64,000 nt of DNA from Guyparkeria sp. WRN-7 (GTDB lineage: Bacteria; Pseudomonadota; Gammaproteobacteria; Halothiobacillales; Halothiobacillaceae), in NCBI RefSeq assembly GCF_001641825.1, contig NZ_LRFH01000016.1, forward strand, positions 62,001-126,000, read 5' to 3'. The translations under genes and the position numbers were made by a program. The notes under the pieces were generated by a model. The model did no database searches, was not told the DNA's origin, and saw only the letters and a list, made by a program, of their open reading frames with translations. Numbering within the stretch: the first letter of the stretch is position 1; the number at the start of each line of letters is the position of its first letter. This document shows, in pieces, positions 9,005-17,555 of the stretch.

Positions 9005-10279
9005 TCAGCCCTTGCGAGCGGCGGCCGCGGCGTCGACGGACTCGTCGAGCAGGTCCAGGCCCTTGTTCAGCTCGTCCTCGCTGATGGTCAGCGGGGCGAG
9101 GAACTTGATTACCTGGTCGTCGGCGCCGGCGGTCTCTGCCAGCAGGCCGCGCTTGAACGCTTCCGCGGAGACTTCGTTACAGAAGTCCTCTTCGTCGGAC
9201 TGCAGGCCCCAGATCATGCCCAGGCCGCGAACGTCGGAGATCAGGTCCTTGTGACGTTCGGCGATGGCCTTGAAGCGTGCCTCGACCTTCTTGCCCTTCT
9301 CCACGACTTCCTTGGAGAACTCGTCGGTCTCCCAGCGCTCCAGTGCGGTGGCACCGGCGATGAAGGCCAGCGAGTTGCCGCGGAAGGTGCCGGTGTGCTC
9401 GCCCGGGGACCACTGGTCGATGTCCGGACGCATCAGCACGATCGCCATCGGCAGGCCGGTGCCGATCGACTTGGAGATGGTGACGATGTCCGGCTTGATA
9501 CCGGCACGCTCGAAGCTGAAGAAGTTGCCCGTACGGCCGTTGCCCACCTGGATGTCGTCGACGATCAGCAGGATGTCGAGGTCCTTGCACATCTTGTCGA
9601 GCTTCTTGAGCCACTCGACGGATGCGACGTTGATGCCGCCTTCGCCCTGGATGGTCTCGACCACGATGCCGGCCGGCAGCTCGTAGCCCGAGCTGGCGTC
9701 CTCGTAGTACTGGCGCATCATGTCGATGCTGTCCATCTGGCCTTCGCCGGTCGGGTCGAAGTAATTGTCGTACGGCATCTTGGTGACGTTCAGCGGCACG
9801 CCGTAGAAGTCGTCGTGGTAGAACTCGTTGCCGGTGACCGCCAGCGCGCCCAGGGTGTGACCGTGGTAGGCGTTGGTGAAGGAGACGATCTTGGAGCGCT
9901 CCTTGACCTTGCGCGCGAGCTTCAGGGCCGTCTCGACGGCGTTGGTGCCGGTCGGGCCGACGAACTGGACCTTGTAGTCCAGGCCGCGCGGCTGAAGGAT
10001 GGTCTCCTGCAGCTTCTTGATGAACAGGTACTTGGCGTCGGTCGCCTTGTCGAGCGCGTTGGTGACGCCGTCACGCTCGATGAAGTCGATGATGGCGCGC
10101 TTGATCGCCGGGTCGTTGTGGCCGTAGTTGAGGGAGCCGGCGCCACCGAAGAAGTCGATGTAGGCCTTGCCCTCGTTGTCCCACATCGTGGCGTTCTTGG
10201 ATTTGACGAAAATGGTCGGGAACGAGCGGATGTAACCGCGGACGTTGGACTCGTATTTCTCGAACAGATCGATGTTCAT
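9005..10279 (-). CDS. ectB: Diaminobutyrate--2-oxoglutarate transaminase
   Basis: PLP-dependent class III aminotransferase converting L-aspartate-beta-semialdehyde to L-2,4-diaminobutyrate, the first committed step of ectoine synthesis. 424 aa, normal for EctB. The PLP lysine lies in [36 protein letters not shown] and [12 protein letters not shown] are characteristic of EctB. GAGGA six bases before the ATG at 10279 favours that codon over the adjacent in-frame GTG at 10282. Middle gene of ectABC. Confidence 0.97.
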   Translation of the reverse strand: MNIDLFEKYESNVRGYIRSFPTIFVKSKNATMWDNEGKAYIDFFGGAGSLNYGHNDPAIKRAIIDFIERDGVTNALDKATDAKYLFIKKLQETILQPRGLDYKVQFVGPTGTNAVETALKLARKVKERSKIVSFTNAYHGHTLGALAVTGNEFYHDDFYGVPLNVTKMPYDNYFDPTGEGQMDSIDMMRQYYEDASSGYELPAGIVVETIQGEGGINVASVEWLKKLDKMCKDLDILLIVDDIQVGNGRTGNFFSFERAGIKPDIVTISKSIGTGLPMAIVLMRPDIDQWSPGEHTGTFRGNSLAFIAGATALERWETDEFSKEVVEKGKKVEARFKAIAERHKDLISDVRGLGMIWGLQSDEEDFCNEVSAEAFKRGLLAETAGADDQVIKFLAPLTISEDELNKGLDLLDESVDAAAAARKG

Positions 10280-10335
10280 CACAGGTCCTCGTTTGAAACG
10301 TGAAAGGGGAATCGGGTGCGAAACAAAAGCTGCGC

Positions 10336-10358
10336 GGCCGGCCCTTTCGGAGCCGGCC
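10336..10358 (-). other. Intercistronic hairpin between ectA and ectB
   Basis: Perfect seven-base-pair GGCCGGC/GCCGGCC stem with a nine-base loop, followed on the transcribed strand by a short T-rich stretch (CTTTTGTTT) about ten bases on. It may be an RNA stability element or partial terminator inside the ectoine operon. Confidence 0.5.
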
Positions 10359-10372
10359 GGCGGTGTCGATGA

Positions 10373-10846
10373 TCAGAGATCGATGACGTAGAGATCTTCC
10401 GGCTGATGGCCATCGCCGAGAAGCTCGCTGGAGAGGTAGGGTTCGTGCCGGATCGAACGACCCAGCTTTTCCGCCCAGCGGGTGAACAGGGCCTGGGAGG
10501 CCGGGTTGTCCGGGGCGATGGTCAGTTCGATGCGCTTGATGTCACCGAACCAGTCGCGCTCTTGCAGCGTGTTGAGAAGGCGGGAGGCCACACCCTGGCC
10601 GCGGGCGGAGGCGTCGACGCCGATCTGCCAGACGAACAGGGTGTCCGGGTTGTCCGGCAGGCGGTAGGCCGTGACGAAGCCCACCAGGTCATCGCCGTTT
10701 TCCGCGATGGCGCAGGTCGAGCGGAAGTGATCCGCCAGAAGGAAGTAGAGGTAAGCCGAGTTCAAGTCGAGCGTGCCCGCTCGCTCGATCAGCTGGTGAA
10801 TCCGACCCCCGTCCTCGAGGCGCGGTTCACGAAAATGAATCGTCAT
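10373..10846 (-). CDS. ectA: L-2,4-diaminobutyrate N-gamma-acetyltransferase
   Basis: GNAT acetyltransferase using acetyl-CoA to acetylate L-2,4-diaminobutyrate in ectoine biosynthesis. At 157 aa it is slightly short for EctA. Family features include the N-terminal IHFREPRLEDG, LDLNSAYLYFLLADHF, the acetyl-CoA loop ARGQGVASRLL and the TIAPDNPASQALF segment. First gene of ectABC; a near-consensus sigma-70 promoter lies about 55 bases before its inferred transcript start to ATG distance. There is no linked aspartokinase or ectD in the window. Confidence 0.96.
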   Translation of the reverse strand: MTIHFREPRLEDGGRIHQLIERAGTLDLNSAYLYFLLADHFRSTCAIAENGDDLVGFVTAYRLPDNPDTLFVWQIGVDASARGQGVASRLLNTLQERDWFGDIKRIELTIAPDNPASQALFTRWAEKLGRSIRHEPYLSSELLGDGHQPEDLYVIDL

Positions 10847-10907
10847 GCTTTATCTGCCTGCTCGCGTTCGTTTCCAGCCGCGTTCAGGTCCGTATAAGTG
10901 AGCCGTC

Positions 10908-10935
10908 ATTATAGGGCATGAGGTGGAAAGCTCAA
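10908..10935 (-). promoter_or_regulatory. sigma-70 promoter of ectABC
   Basis: On the minus strand, -35 TTGAGC (10930-10935), a 16-base spacer and a perfect -10 TATAAT (10908-10913). The inferred start is near 10901, leaving a leader of about 55 bases before ectA. The perfect -10 suggests strong expression; osmotic control is expected from the operon's role but no operator is evident. Confidence 0.8.
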
Positions 10936-11017
10936 CCTTGGTTGCGCCACCCCGGGCGGGAGGAATGGCGCTGTAACGGCGCTGTCATGCGGGTTTTGCG
11001 GTTGCGTCCGGCCGACT

Positions 11018-11494
11018 TCAGGCAAGGGCGCCCGGCGTGGGGCGGCGGAAGGTCACCGGCGATTCGGCCACCGGCAGGTGGGCAATGTCGGCCAGGGTGT
11101 ATCGGTCGAGAATGGCCCAGAACTCTTCCAGGGCCTCGCTCAGGATCGGTGCCAGCCGACAGCCGTTCGCCAGGGGGCAGTCGGTGGTCGTGCCGAAGCA
11201 CTCGGCCACTTCCCAGTGACCCTCGATATCCCGCGCCACCACGCCCAGCGAGATGGCCTCCGGTTCGCGCGCCAGTGCCAGGCCGCCGTTCTTGCCCCGC
11301 CTTGACTGCACGTAGCCGTGCGTGGCCAGTGCGTTGGCCACCTTCATCAGATGGTTGTAGGAGACACGGTAGAAGTCGGCGATCTCGCGGATCTTGGGGC
11401 GGGCAACGGTATCGTCGCCCGTCGTGCTGGCGGCGTGATCGGCCAGGTACATCAGGATCCGGAAAGCGAAATCGGTCTGCTGATTGAGTTGCAC
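11018..11494 (-). CDS. nsrR: Rrf2 family regulator, NsrR-like
   Basis: DNA-binding repressor expected to hold an Fe-S cluster and sense nitric oxide. The 158-aa protein has the Rrf2 winged-helix start (QTDFAFRILMYLADH), the recognition segment around VSYNHLMKVANALATHGYV, the wing GGLAL, and three cluster cysteines C99, C106 and C112 (x6 and x5 spacing). NsrR is favoured over IscR by overall sequence and by an NsrR-type operator just upstream. The start is a GTG with no strong ribosome site. It lies between hemN and ectABC, all on the same strand, with its own promoter region. Confidence 0.85.
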   Translation of the reverse strand: MQLNQQTDFAFRILMYLADHAASTTGDDTVARPKIREIADFYRVSYNHLMKVANALATHGYVQSRRGKNGGLALAREPEAISLGVVARDIEGHWEVAECFGTTTDCPLANGCRLAPILSEALEEFWAILDRYTLADIAHLPVAESPVTFRRPTPGALA

Positions 11495-11516
11495 GGCATG
11501 GGGACTCGAGTCTCAA

Positions 11517-11537
11517 ATATGCACGCAGTATGCATAT
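11517..11537 (-). promoter_or_regulatory. NsrR-type operator upstream of nsrR
   Basis: Perfect 7-bp inverted repeat ATATGCA-N7-TGCATAT. Its core ATGCA-N7-TGCAT has the half-sites and spacing of the NsrR consensus in gammaproteobacteria (AAGATGCATTT-N-AAATGCATCTT). It lies 23-43 bases before the nsrR GTG, so the simplest reading is autorepression. A candidate -10 (CATATT) overlaps it. Confidence 0.7.
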
Positions 11538-11597
11538 ATGGAAGACGCTTTGCCACGACCCGGGTGGGCCGAGGCTCTGCCGGAGGCCGTGCCGTCG

Positions 11598-12983
11598 TCA
11601 GATCACCTTCGAGAAGCGCTGGCCGTTGTGGGTGCCGTGGTACTCGTCGAAGGCCATGCAGACATTGCGGATCAGCAGGCGACCGCGCGGCTGGACCACG
11701 ATCTCGTCAGGAGTGATGGTGACCAGCTCGTCGGCCGCCATGTCGGAAAGCTCGGCCAGGGCGTCGGCGAAGTGCTCGGCAAAGTCAATGCCGAAGCGGG
11801 CCTCGACCTCCGGGATGGACAGCCGGAAATGACAGATCAGTTCGGTGATCACGTGACGGCGCAGCACGTCCTCCTCGGTGATCACCACGCCTTTCTCGAT
11901 CGGCAGGTGACCGGCGACCAGTGCCTCGTGATAGGCGGTGAGATCCTTGACGTTCTGGCTGAACGCGCCGCCCACCTGGCTGATCGACGAGGCGCCCATG
12001 GCCACCATGTCGCACTCGGCGTGCGTCGAATAGCCCTGGAAGTTGCGCTGCAGCGTCCCCTCGCGCTGGGCAATCGCCAGCGGATCGTCCGGCTTGGCGA
12101 AGTGGTCCATGCCGATCAGCACGTAGCCGGCCTGCTGCAGATAGCGGATGGTCGAGCCAAGGATGTCGAGCTTCTCCGCCGGGCTGGGCAGGTCCGTGCC
12201 TGCAATGCGCCGCTGCGGCTTGAAGCGCTGCGGCAGGTGGGCGTAGTTGAAGATCGACAGCCGGTCGGGATCGAGCTCGATCACCCGGTCGAGCGTCTTC
12301 ATGAACCGCTCGCGCGACTGGTGCGGCAGACCGTAGATCAGGTCGATGCTCACGCCGTGGAAGTTCTGCTCGCGGGCGGTCTCGACCACCTCGCGGGTCT
12401 CCTCGAAGCTCTGGATCCGGTTGACCGCCTTCTGCACGTCGGGGTCGAAGTCCTGCACCCCGAGGCTGATGCGGTTGAAGCCGATCTCCCGCAGGACGCG
12501 GATGGTCGCTGCGTCGGCCTCGCGCGGGTCGATCTCGATCGAGTACTCGCCGGTATCGTCCGTCTTGAGGGCGAAGTGCTCGGCGGTCTTCGCCATCAGC
12601 TCGCGCATCTCGTCGTGCGAGAGGAAGGTGGGCGTGCCGCCGCCCCAGTGGAGCTGATCGACCGGGCGGCCGTCGTCGAACAGCGCCGCCTGCAATGCCA
12701 TCTCCCGGTAGACATCCTCGAGATACGGACGGGCCTTGGCGCGATCCTTGGTGACGACCTTGTTGCAGGCGCAGTAGTAGCAGACCGTGTCGCAGAACGG
12801 GATGTGCACGTACAGCGACAGCGGCCCGCCGGCGGCGTTCGAGCGTGCGGCCGCCGCGCGGTAGTCGTCCTCGGAAAAACCGTCGTGGAACTGCACGGCG
12901 GTCGGGTAGGAGGTATAACGCGGCCCGCTGGTGTCGTAGCGGCGGATCAGGTCGGCGTCGAACGGAATCTCGGTCTGGCTCAT
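11598..12983 (-). CDS. hemN: Oxygen-independent coproporphyrinogen III oxidase
   Basis: Radical-SAM enzyme that decarboxylates coproporphyrinogen III to protoporphyrinogen IX for haem synthesis without oxygen. The CX3CX2CXC cluster motif is intact (FCDTVCYYCAC), with the upstream GPRYTSYPTA and the GGGTPTFL SAM-binding region. Length 461 aa matches true HemN rather than the shorter HemW. The ATG at 12983 gives the HemN N-terminus; 46 further in-frame codons upstream lack similarity. It lies directly upstream of the NsrR-like gene, consistent with low-oxygen or nitrosative control. Confidence 0.97.
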   Translation of the reverse strand: MSQTEIPFDADLIRRYDTSGPRYTSYPTAVQFHDGFSEDDYRAAAARSNAAGGPLSLYVHIPFCDTVCYYCACNKVVTKDRAKARPYLEDVYREMALQAALFDDGRPVDQLHWGGGTPTFLSHDEMRELMAKTAEHFALKTDDTGEYSIEIDPREADAATIRVLREIGFNRISLGVQDFDPDVQKAVNRIQSFEETREVVETAREQNFHGVSIDLIYGLPHQSRERFMKTLDRVIELDPDRLSIFNYAHLPQRFKPQRRIAGTDLPSPAEKLDILGSTIRYLQQAGYVLIGMDHFAKPDDPLAIAQREGTLQRNFQGYSTHAECDMVAMGASSISQVGGAFSQNVKDLTAYHEALVAGHLPIEKGVVITEEDVLRRHVITELICHFRLSIPEVEARFGIDFAEHFADALAELSDMAADELVTITPDEIVVQPRGRLLIRNVCMAFDEYHGTHNGQRFSKVI

Positions 12984-13165
12984 GGGCGGCGGTCGGTCAA
13001 CGGAAATGGATGGACGGTCGCAGGAGTCTAGCGCCTCCCGCTGTTCTCGTCGTCCGAGTAGAATGCTGGGAAATCCCGGGGGAGTGACTTTTCCCCGAGC
13101 GGCTGAATGGCTATCCTCCACGCTCCTTCGGCCCCGGGCGGGCAGGTGAGTCAGTGGAGGCGGGC

Positions 13166-13774
13166 ATGATCGGCGAGTTGCTGCAGTGGCTGGATTATTT
13201 CGGAACGGCGGTGTTCGCCGTTACCGGCGCCCTGGTGGCCGATCGCAAGCGCATGGATCTGATGGGTTTCCTGATCCTGGCCACGGTCACCGGCATCGGT
13301 GGTGGTACCTTGCGGGACCTGCTGCTCGACCGGCCGGTCTTCTGGCTCACGCAGTGGGAATACCTGGTGATCGCGGCCGTGATGGCGATCGTCTTCTTCT
13401 ATGCCAGCAAGCCGTTCCACCAGCGGGCCAATTGGCTTCCGTGGGCCGACGCCATCGGGCTGGCAGCCTTCTGCGTGATCGGCGCGCAGATCGCCCTGTC
13501 GATGGAAGCCAATCCGATGATTGCGGTGATGATGGGCATCATGACGGCCGCCTTCGGCGGGCTGATCCGCGACGTGCTGGCAGGCGAGCCACCATTGCTG
13601 CTGCATCGCGAGATCTACGCTTCGGCCGCTCTGGCCGGCGGGATCGTCTATGTTCTGTTCGCCCACTGGCTGGAGTGGCCGATCGCCGCGCTGATCCTCG
13701 GATTTACCGTCACCCTGGTCGTGCGCGGTCTGGGCATCCGCTATCACTGGCACCTGCCGTCGGCCAACGGCTGA
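13166..13774 (+). CDS. Trimeric intracellular cation channel (TRIC/UPF0126) family protein
   Basis: Inner-membrane protein of 202 aa built as two UPF0126 repeats with about seven transmembrane helices. The paired glycine-rich motifs GIGGGTLRDLL and AAFGGLIRDVL mark the family, whose prokaryotic members form trimeric cation channels. The ATG at 13166 is chosen because GGAGG lies five bases before it; a GTG at 13154 is in frame but sits on that ribosome site. Faces away from hemN, so 12984-13165 must hold both promoters. Confidence 0.9.
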   Translation: MIGELLQWLDYFGTAVFAVTGALVADRKRMDLMGFLILATVTGIGGGTLRDLLLDRPVFWLTQWEYLVIAAVMAIVFFYASKPFHQRANWLPWADAIGLAAFCVIGAQIALSMEANPMIAVMMGIMTAAFGGLIRDVLAGEPPLLLHREIYASAALAGGIVYVLFAHWLEWPIAALILGFTVTLVVRGLGIRYHWHLPSANG

Positions 13775-13810
13775 CGGCCCATTCGTATTCACGGAGTCGC
13801 GAGCCATTCC

Positions 13811-14773
13811 ATGAGCAACGCCACGAACAAGGCCGTCGAGATCTACGAGCTCGAGAAGACTTATGAAGGGGGCACCCGTGCCCTCAAGGGCATCGAACTG
13901 ACCATCGACGAGGGCGACTTCTTCGCCCTGCTGGGCCCCAACGGGGCGGGCAAGTCGACCACCATCGGCATCCTCTGTTCGCTGGTGAACAAGAGTCACG
14001 GCACCGTGCGGGTGTTCGGCCACGACCTCGATCGCGATCGGGCCTGGGTGAAGTCGCAGATCGGCGTGGTGCCGCAGGAATTCAACTTCAACCAGTTCGA
14101 GCCGGTCGAGGAAGTCGTCATCAACCAGGGCGGCTTCTACGGCATGACCCGCAAGGCGGCGAAGAAGCGCGCCCACGAGCTGTTGAAGCAGCTGGGGTTG
14201 TACGAGAAACGCGAAGGCATGGCCCGCGCGCTCTCGGGCGGCATGAAGCGCCGGCTGATGATCGCCCGTGCCCTGGTGCACAGCCCGCGCATGCTGATCC
14301 TCGACGAGCCGACCGCCGGCGTGGACATCGAGCTGCGCCGCGGCATGTGGGACTTCCTCACCCAGATCAACCGGCAGGGAACCACGATCATCCTGACCAC
14401 GCACTACCTTGAGGAAGCCGAGGCGCTGTGCCGCAATATCGCGATCATCAACGAGGGACGGATCGTCGAGCATAGCTCGATGCGTAACCTGCTGGCCAAG
14501 CTGTCGCAGGAGACCTTCGTTCTCTACGCCCGCGAGCCGGTCGAGTCGCTGCCGGAGATGCCGGTGGTCGGCTCCCGGCTGGTCGACGAGGAGACCATCG
14601 AGGTCGACCTGACCCGCGGGCAGGAGCTGACCGGCGTGTTTGACGTGTTGCGCGGGCACGGCATCGTGATCGAACGCATGAAGAACAAGACCAATCGCCT
14701 CGAGGAACTGTTCCTGCGTCTGGTGCAGGACGACGAGGCGGCGAAGCAGGAATCCACCGAGGGGCGCTCATGA
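13811..14773 (+). CDS. ABC transporter ATP-binding protein (YadG-like)
   Basis: 320-aa nucleotide-binding subunit of an ABC-2 type exporter. Walker A is GPNGAGKST, the Q-loop QEFNFNQ, signature LSGGMKRRL, Walker B MLILDEPTAG and the switch histidine TTHYLEEAE. The C-terminal 90 residues form the extra domain typical of YadG/CcmA-type ATPases. It overlaps the permease start by four bases (ATGA), so the two are translationally coupled. Substrate unknown. Confidence 0.95.
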   Translation: MSNATNKAVEIYELEKTYEGGTRALKGIELTIDEGDFFALLGPNGAGKSTTIGILCSLVNKSHGTVRVFGHDLDRDRAWVKSQIGVVPQEFNFNQFEPVEEVVINQGGFYGMTRKAAKKRAHELLKQLGLYEKREGMARALSGGMKRRLMIARALVHSPRMLILDEPTAGVDIELRRGMWDFLTQINRQGTTIILTTHYLEEAEALCRNIAIINEGRIVEHSSMRNLLAKLSQETFVLYAREPVESLPEMPVVGSRLVDEETIEVDLTRGQELTGVFDVLRGHGIVIERMKNKTNRLEELFLRLVQDDEAAKQESTEGRS

Positions 14774-15606
14774 GCATCCGTTCCGAGACCGAGGCATTCG
14801 ATCATCAAGGGCCGGGCGAGCGGGCCGTCGGCCTGACCGCGCGGGGGGCATGGAATGCCTTCGTCATGCTGCTGACACGCGAGATCCTGCGTTTTGGCCG
14901 CATCTGGGTGCAGACCGTGCTGCCGCCGATGATCATGACCGCGCTGTACTTCGTGGTCTTCGGCCACCTGATCGGCCCCCGTATCGGCGTGATCGACGGC
15001 GTGCCCTACATCCAGTACCTGGTGCCGGGATTGATCCTGATGTCGGTGATCACGCAGAGCTATGCCAACTCGGTCTCCTCGTTCTTCGGTGCCAAGTTCG
15101 CCCGTCACGTCGAGGAACTGCTGGTCTCGCCGATGCCCAACTGGCTGATCATCATCGGCTACGTCGCCGGCGGGGTGGCCCGCGGGTTGACCGTCGGCGG
15201 GGCGGTCACCCTGGTCGCGCTGCTGTTCGCCGAGCTGTCGGTCTACAGCGTGCTCAATCTCTTTGGCGTGGCGCTGATGACCTCGACCCTGTTCGCCCTG
15301 CTCGGGCTGATCAACGGTGTCTACGCGACCCACTTCGACCACATCTCGATCGTGCCGACCTTCGTGCTGATGCCGCTGACGTACCTGGGCGGGGTGTTCT
15401 ACTCGATCAACATGCTGTCCGAGTTCTGGCAGCAGGCGTCGCTCTACAACCCGGTGCTCTACATCATCAACGGTTTCCGCTACGCGATGCTGGGGATCAC
15501 GGACGTGCCCGTGTGGAGCACCTACGGGATCCTCGCCGTGGGCATCCTGGCGGCCTACCTGTACGCGCTGCGCCTGTTCCGCAAGGGGATCGGCCTGCGC
15601 GGCTGA
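14770..15606 (+). CDS. ABC-2 type transporter permease (YadH-like)
   Basis: 278-aa inner-membrane permease partner of the preceding ATPase. Six hydrophobic segments are visible between about residues 45 and 275, with the ABC-2 signature region (YVAGGVARGLTVG and PLTYLGGVFYSI). An unusually long cytoplasmic N-terminal tail precedes the first helix. The start ATG overlaps the ATPase stop. The exported substrate cannot be told from sequence. Confidence 0.94.
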   Translation: MSIRSETEAFDHQGPGERAVGLTARGAWNAFVMLLTREILRFGRIWVQTVLPPMIMTALYFVVFGHLIGPRIGVIDGVPYIQYLVPGLILMSVITQSYANSVSSFFGAKFARHVEELLVSPMPNWLIIIGYVAGGVARGLTVGGAVTLVALLFAELSVYSVLNLFGVALMTSTLFALLGLINGVYATHFDHISIVPTFVLMPLTYLGGVFYSINMLSEFWQQASLYNPVLYIINGFRYAMLGITDVPVWSTYGILAVGILAAYLYALRLFRKGIGLRG

Positions 15607-15618
15607 TCCACGGGACAG

Positions 15619-15966
15619 TCATCGTCGGCCGAGGCAGTCGGCCAGCACGACCGCGTGGTTGTGCTCGCGGTCCTTGGCGGCGTAGAGCAGAGTGACGGGG
15701 CGTTCGGCGGCGATCTCGGCCAGGTGACCGAATTCCTCGTTGCCTTCGAGCTCGTGCCGATAGCGCTCCGCGAACGTCTCGAACCGCTCCGGGTCGTGCC
15801 CGAACCAGCGGCGCAGGGCTCCCGACGGGGCAACCTTCTTCATCCACTCGTCGTGGACGAGGTCCTGTTTTTTCACACCGCGTGGCCACAGCCGGTCGAC
15901 GAGCACGCGGTAGCCGTCCTCGCGCTCGACCGGGTCATGAACCCGTTTCGTGCGCACCTCGACCAT
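15619..15966 (-). CDS. DUF488 family protein (YeaO-like)
   Basis: 115-aa soluble protein of the DUF488 family, function unknown. Diagnostic parts are the N-terminal DGYRVLVDRLWPRG and the central WFGHDPERFETFAERYRHEL. It is the last of three minus-strand genes (msrA, PLDc_N protein, this one), three bases after the preceding stop, so it is probably co-transcribed with them. Confidence 0.9.
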   Translation of the reverse strand: MVEVRTKRVHDPVEREDGYRVLVDRLWPRGVKKQDLVHDEWMKKVAPSGALRRWFGHDPERFETFAERYRHELEGNEEFGHLAEIAAERPVTLLYAAKDREHNHAVVLADCLGRR

Positions 15967-15969
15967 CGG

Positions 15970-16152
15970 TCATCCCTTGGGGCCGAACAGCGCCCAGATG
16001 ATCAGGCCGAGTACCGGCAGGAGCACGACCAGGACGATCCAGAGCACCTTCATGCCGGTGGTGGCCGTGCTCTGCGCGATCTTGACGATCGCGTAGATGT
16101 CGAGGATCAGGACGATCAGGCCCAGCAGGCCGCCATACGGTAGTTCGAGCAT
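15970..16152 (-). CDS. Small membrane protein with PLDc_N domain
   Basis: 60-aa protein with two predicted transmembrane helices (about residues 8-25 and 36-56) and the C-terminal LLPVLGLIIWALFGPKG typical of the phospholipase-D-nuclease N-terminal domain found alone in many small membrane proteins. AAGGAG seven bases before the ATG supports it. Function unknown; likely in an operon with msrA. Confidence 0.88.
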   Translation of the reverse strand: MLELPYGGLLGLIVLILDIYAIVKIAQSTATTGMKVLWIVLVVLLPVLGLIIWALFGPKG

Positions 16153-16194
16153 CGTGGTCTCCTTGTGTCAGCCCAAGAGCGGAAGTCGGCGGTT

Positions 16195-16680
16195 TCAGAG
16201 CACGCCGGCCCGGCGCTTCTCGAGATAGCGCTGATGGTAGTCCTCCGCCGGCCAGAACGTGCCGGCATCGGTGATCTCCGTGACGATTGGTCGCGACATC
16301 TGGTTTTCCTGCTCGGACCGGACCCGCTCGGCGGTTTCGCGTTGGGTCCGGTCATGGACGAAGATGGCCGAACGGTACTGCGTGCCGACGTCCGGTCCCT
16401 GGCGGTTCGGGGTGGTGGGGTCGTGCATGGCGAAAAACGCACGCACCAGGTCTTCGTAGTCGATTTCGGCCGGGTCGAACCGCACCTCGACGGCCTCGGC
16501 ATGGCCGGTGGTGCCGGTGCAGACCTGGCGGTAGTCGGGATGATCGACATGCCCGCCGGTGTAGCCCGAGATGGCCTCGATCACGCCGGGCAGCTGGCGG
16601 AAGCGATCCTCCACGCCCCAGAAGCAGCCGGCGGCGAAGGTGGCCCTGTTGGTCGTGGTGGCCTCGGTGGCTTGGCTCAT
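16195..16680 (-). CDS. msrA: Peptide-methionine (S)-S-oxide reductase
   Basis: Repairs oxidised methionine residues in proteins. 161 aa with the catalytic GCFWG motif at residues 18-22, SGYTGGH, the TGHAEAV segment and [11 protein letters not shown]. Resolving cysteines near the C-terminus are not evident, so recycling may differ from the E. coli enzyme. First gene of the short minus-strand cluster with the PLDc_N and DUF488 genes. Confidence 0.96.
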   Translation of the reverse strand: MSQATEATTTNRATFAAGCFWGVEDRFRQLPGVIEAISGYTGGHVDHPDYRQVCTGTTGHAEAVEVRFDPAEIDYEDLVRAFFAMHDPTTPNRQGPDVGTQYRSAIFVHDRTQRETAERVRSEQENQMSRPIVTEITDAGTFWPAEDYHQRYLEKRRAGVL

Positions 16681-16782
16681 GCGTTTCTAATCCCCACTTG
16701 GTGTGTGATCGCGTCGGGCCGACAATGCCCGGCCCGTGCACGACCATAGTTCAGATAATCCGATGTTGGGACTCGCCGAACG

Positions 16783-17541
16783 ATGACAGATTCCACTGCT
16801 GCCACCACCCCGTCGGAACGCCCGTTCGCCTCTCTGCGTGACTGCCTGCCATGGGTCGAAGCGCGGTTGCTGGCAGCGCACGCCCATCGGCTCGACGAGA
16901 CGCACGCGGAGGACATGCCGTGGTGGCCGGCGGGCTACGCGCGTCAACGCCCCGAGCGGGTGTTCGAGATCGCCGTGGGGGCGGTGCTGACGCAGAACAC
17001 CAACTGGAAGAACGTCGAGCGGGCGCTGGCCAATCTGGACGGTGCCGATGCCCTCGGTGCCGATGCGATCGCTGCGCTGGCGGACGACGAACTTGCCGAT
17101 CTGATCCGCCCCTCGGGCTTCTATCGCATCAAGACCCGCCGGTTGCGCGCGTTCACCGAGGCGTGGCTGGCGGCCGGCGGCTACGAAGACCTCGAGCGCA
17201 TGGAGACGTCGGCCTTGCGTCTCTGGTTGCTCGACATCCACGGGATCGGCCGGGAGACGGCCGACGACATTCTCCTGTACGGTTTCCAGCGGCCGGTCTG
17301 GGTGATCGACAGCTACACCCGCCGTCTGTTCGCCCGGCTGGGCTTCCCTGCCCTTGCCGACATGCCCTACGACGCACTGGCCGCCGAACTGCTGGACGCG
17401 ACCCCCGCTCCGGACGCCGAGCGACTGGCGCAGTGGCACGGCCTGATCGTCGAGCACGCCAAGGCCCACTGCCGGGCCCGGCCGGCCTGCCATGACTGCT
17501 CACTGCGGGCCGGCTGTCGTCACGGACTCACCGTGGACTGA
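16783..17541 (+). CDS. Endonuclease III-related DNA glycosylase (HhH-GPD)
   Basis: 252-aa base-excision repair protein of the endonuclease III superfamily. It has the helix-hairpin-helix (LDIHGIGRETADDI), the catalytic aspartate in VWVIDSYTRR and a C-terminal four-cysteine cluster loop. Two differences from Nth: the catalytic lysine position in GxGxKT is Glu (GIGRETA), so lyase activity is not expected, and the first cysteine gap is x5 instead of x6. This resembles monofunctional 3-methyladenine-type relatives. Substrate unproven. It is transcribed divergently from msrA. Confidence 0.88.
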   Translation: MTDSTAATTPSERPFASLRDCLPWVEARLLAAHAHRLDETHAEDMPWWPAGYARQRPERVFEIAVGAVLTQNTNWKNVERALANLDGADALGADAIAALADDELADLIRPSGFYRIKTRRLRAFTEAWLAAGGYEDLERMETSALRLWLLDIHGIGRETADDILLYGFQRPVWVIDSYTRRLFARLGFPALADMPYDALAAELLDATPAPDAERLAQWHGLIVEHAKAHCRARPACHDCSLRAGCRHGLTVD

Positions 17542-17555
17542 CCGGGGCGGTCGGA

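Noticed and set aside
9251-10303. Long open frame antisense to ectB (350 codons)
   Set aside because: It mirrors the ectB codon pattern in high-GC DNA; its translation has no recognisable features, and ectB is certain.
11484-13031. 515-codon plus-strand frame over hemN
   Set aside because: Antisense to hemN with no domain-like features.
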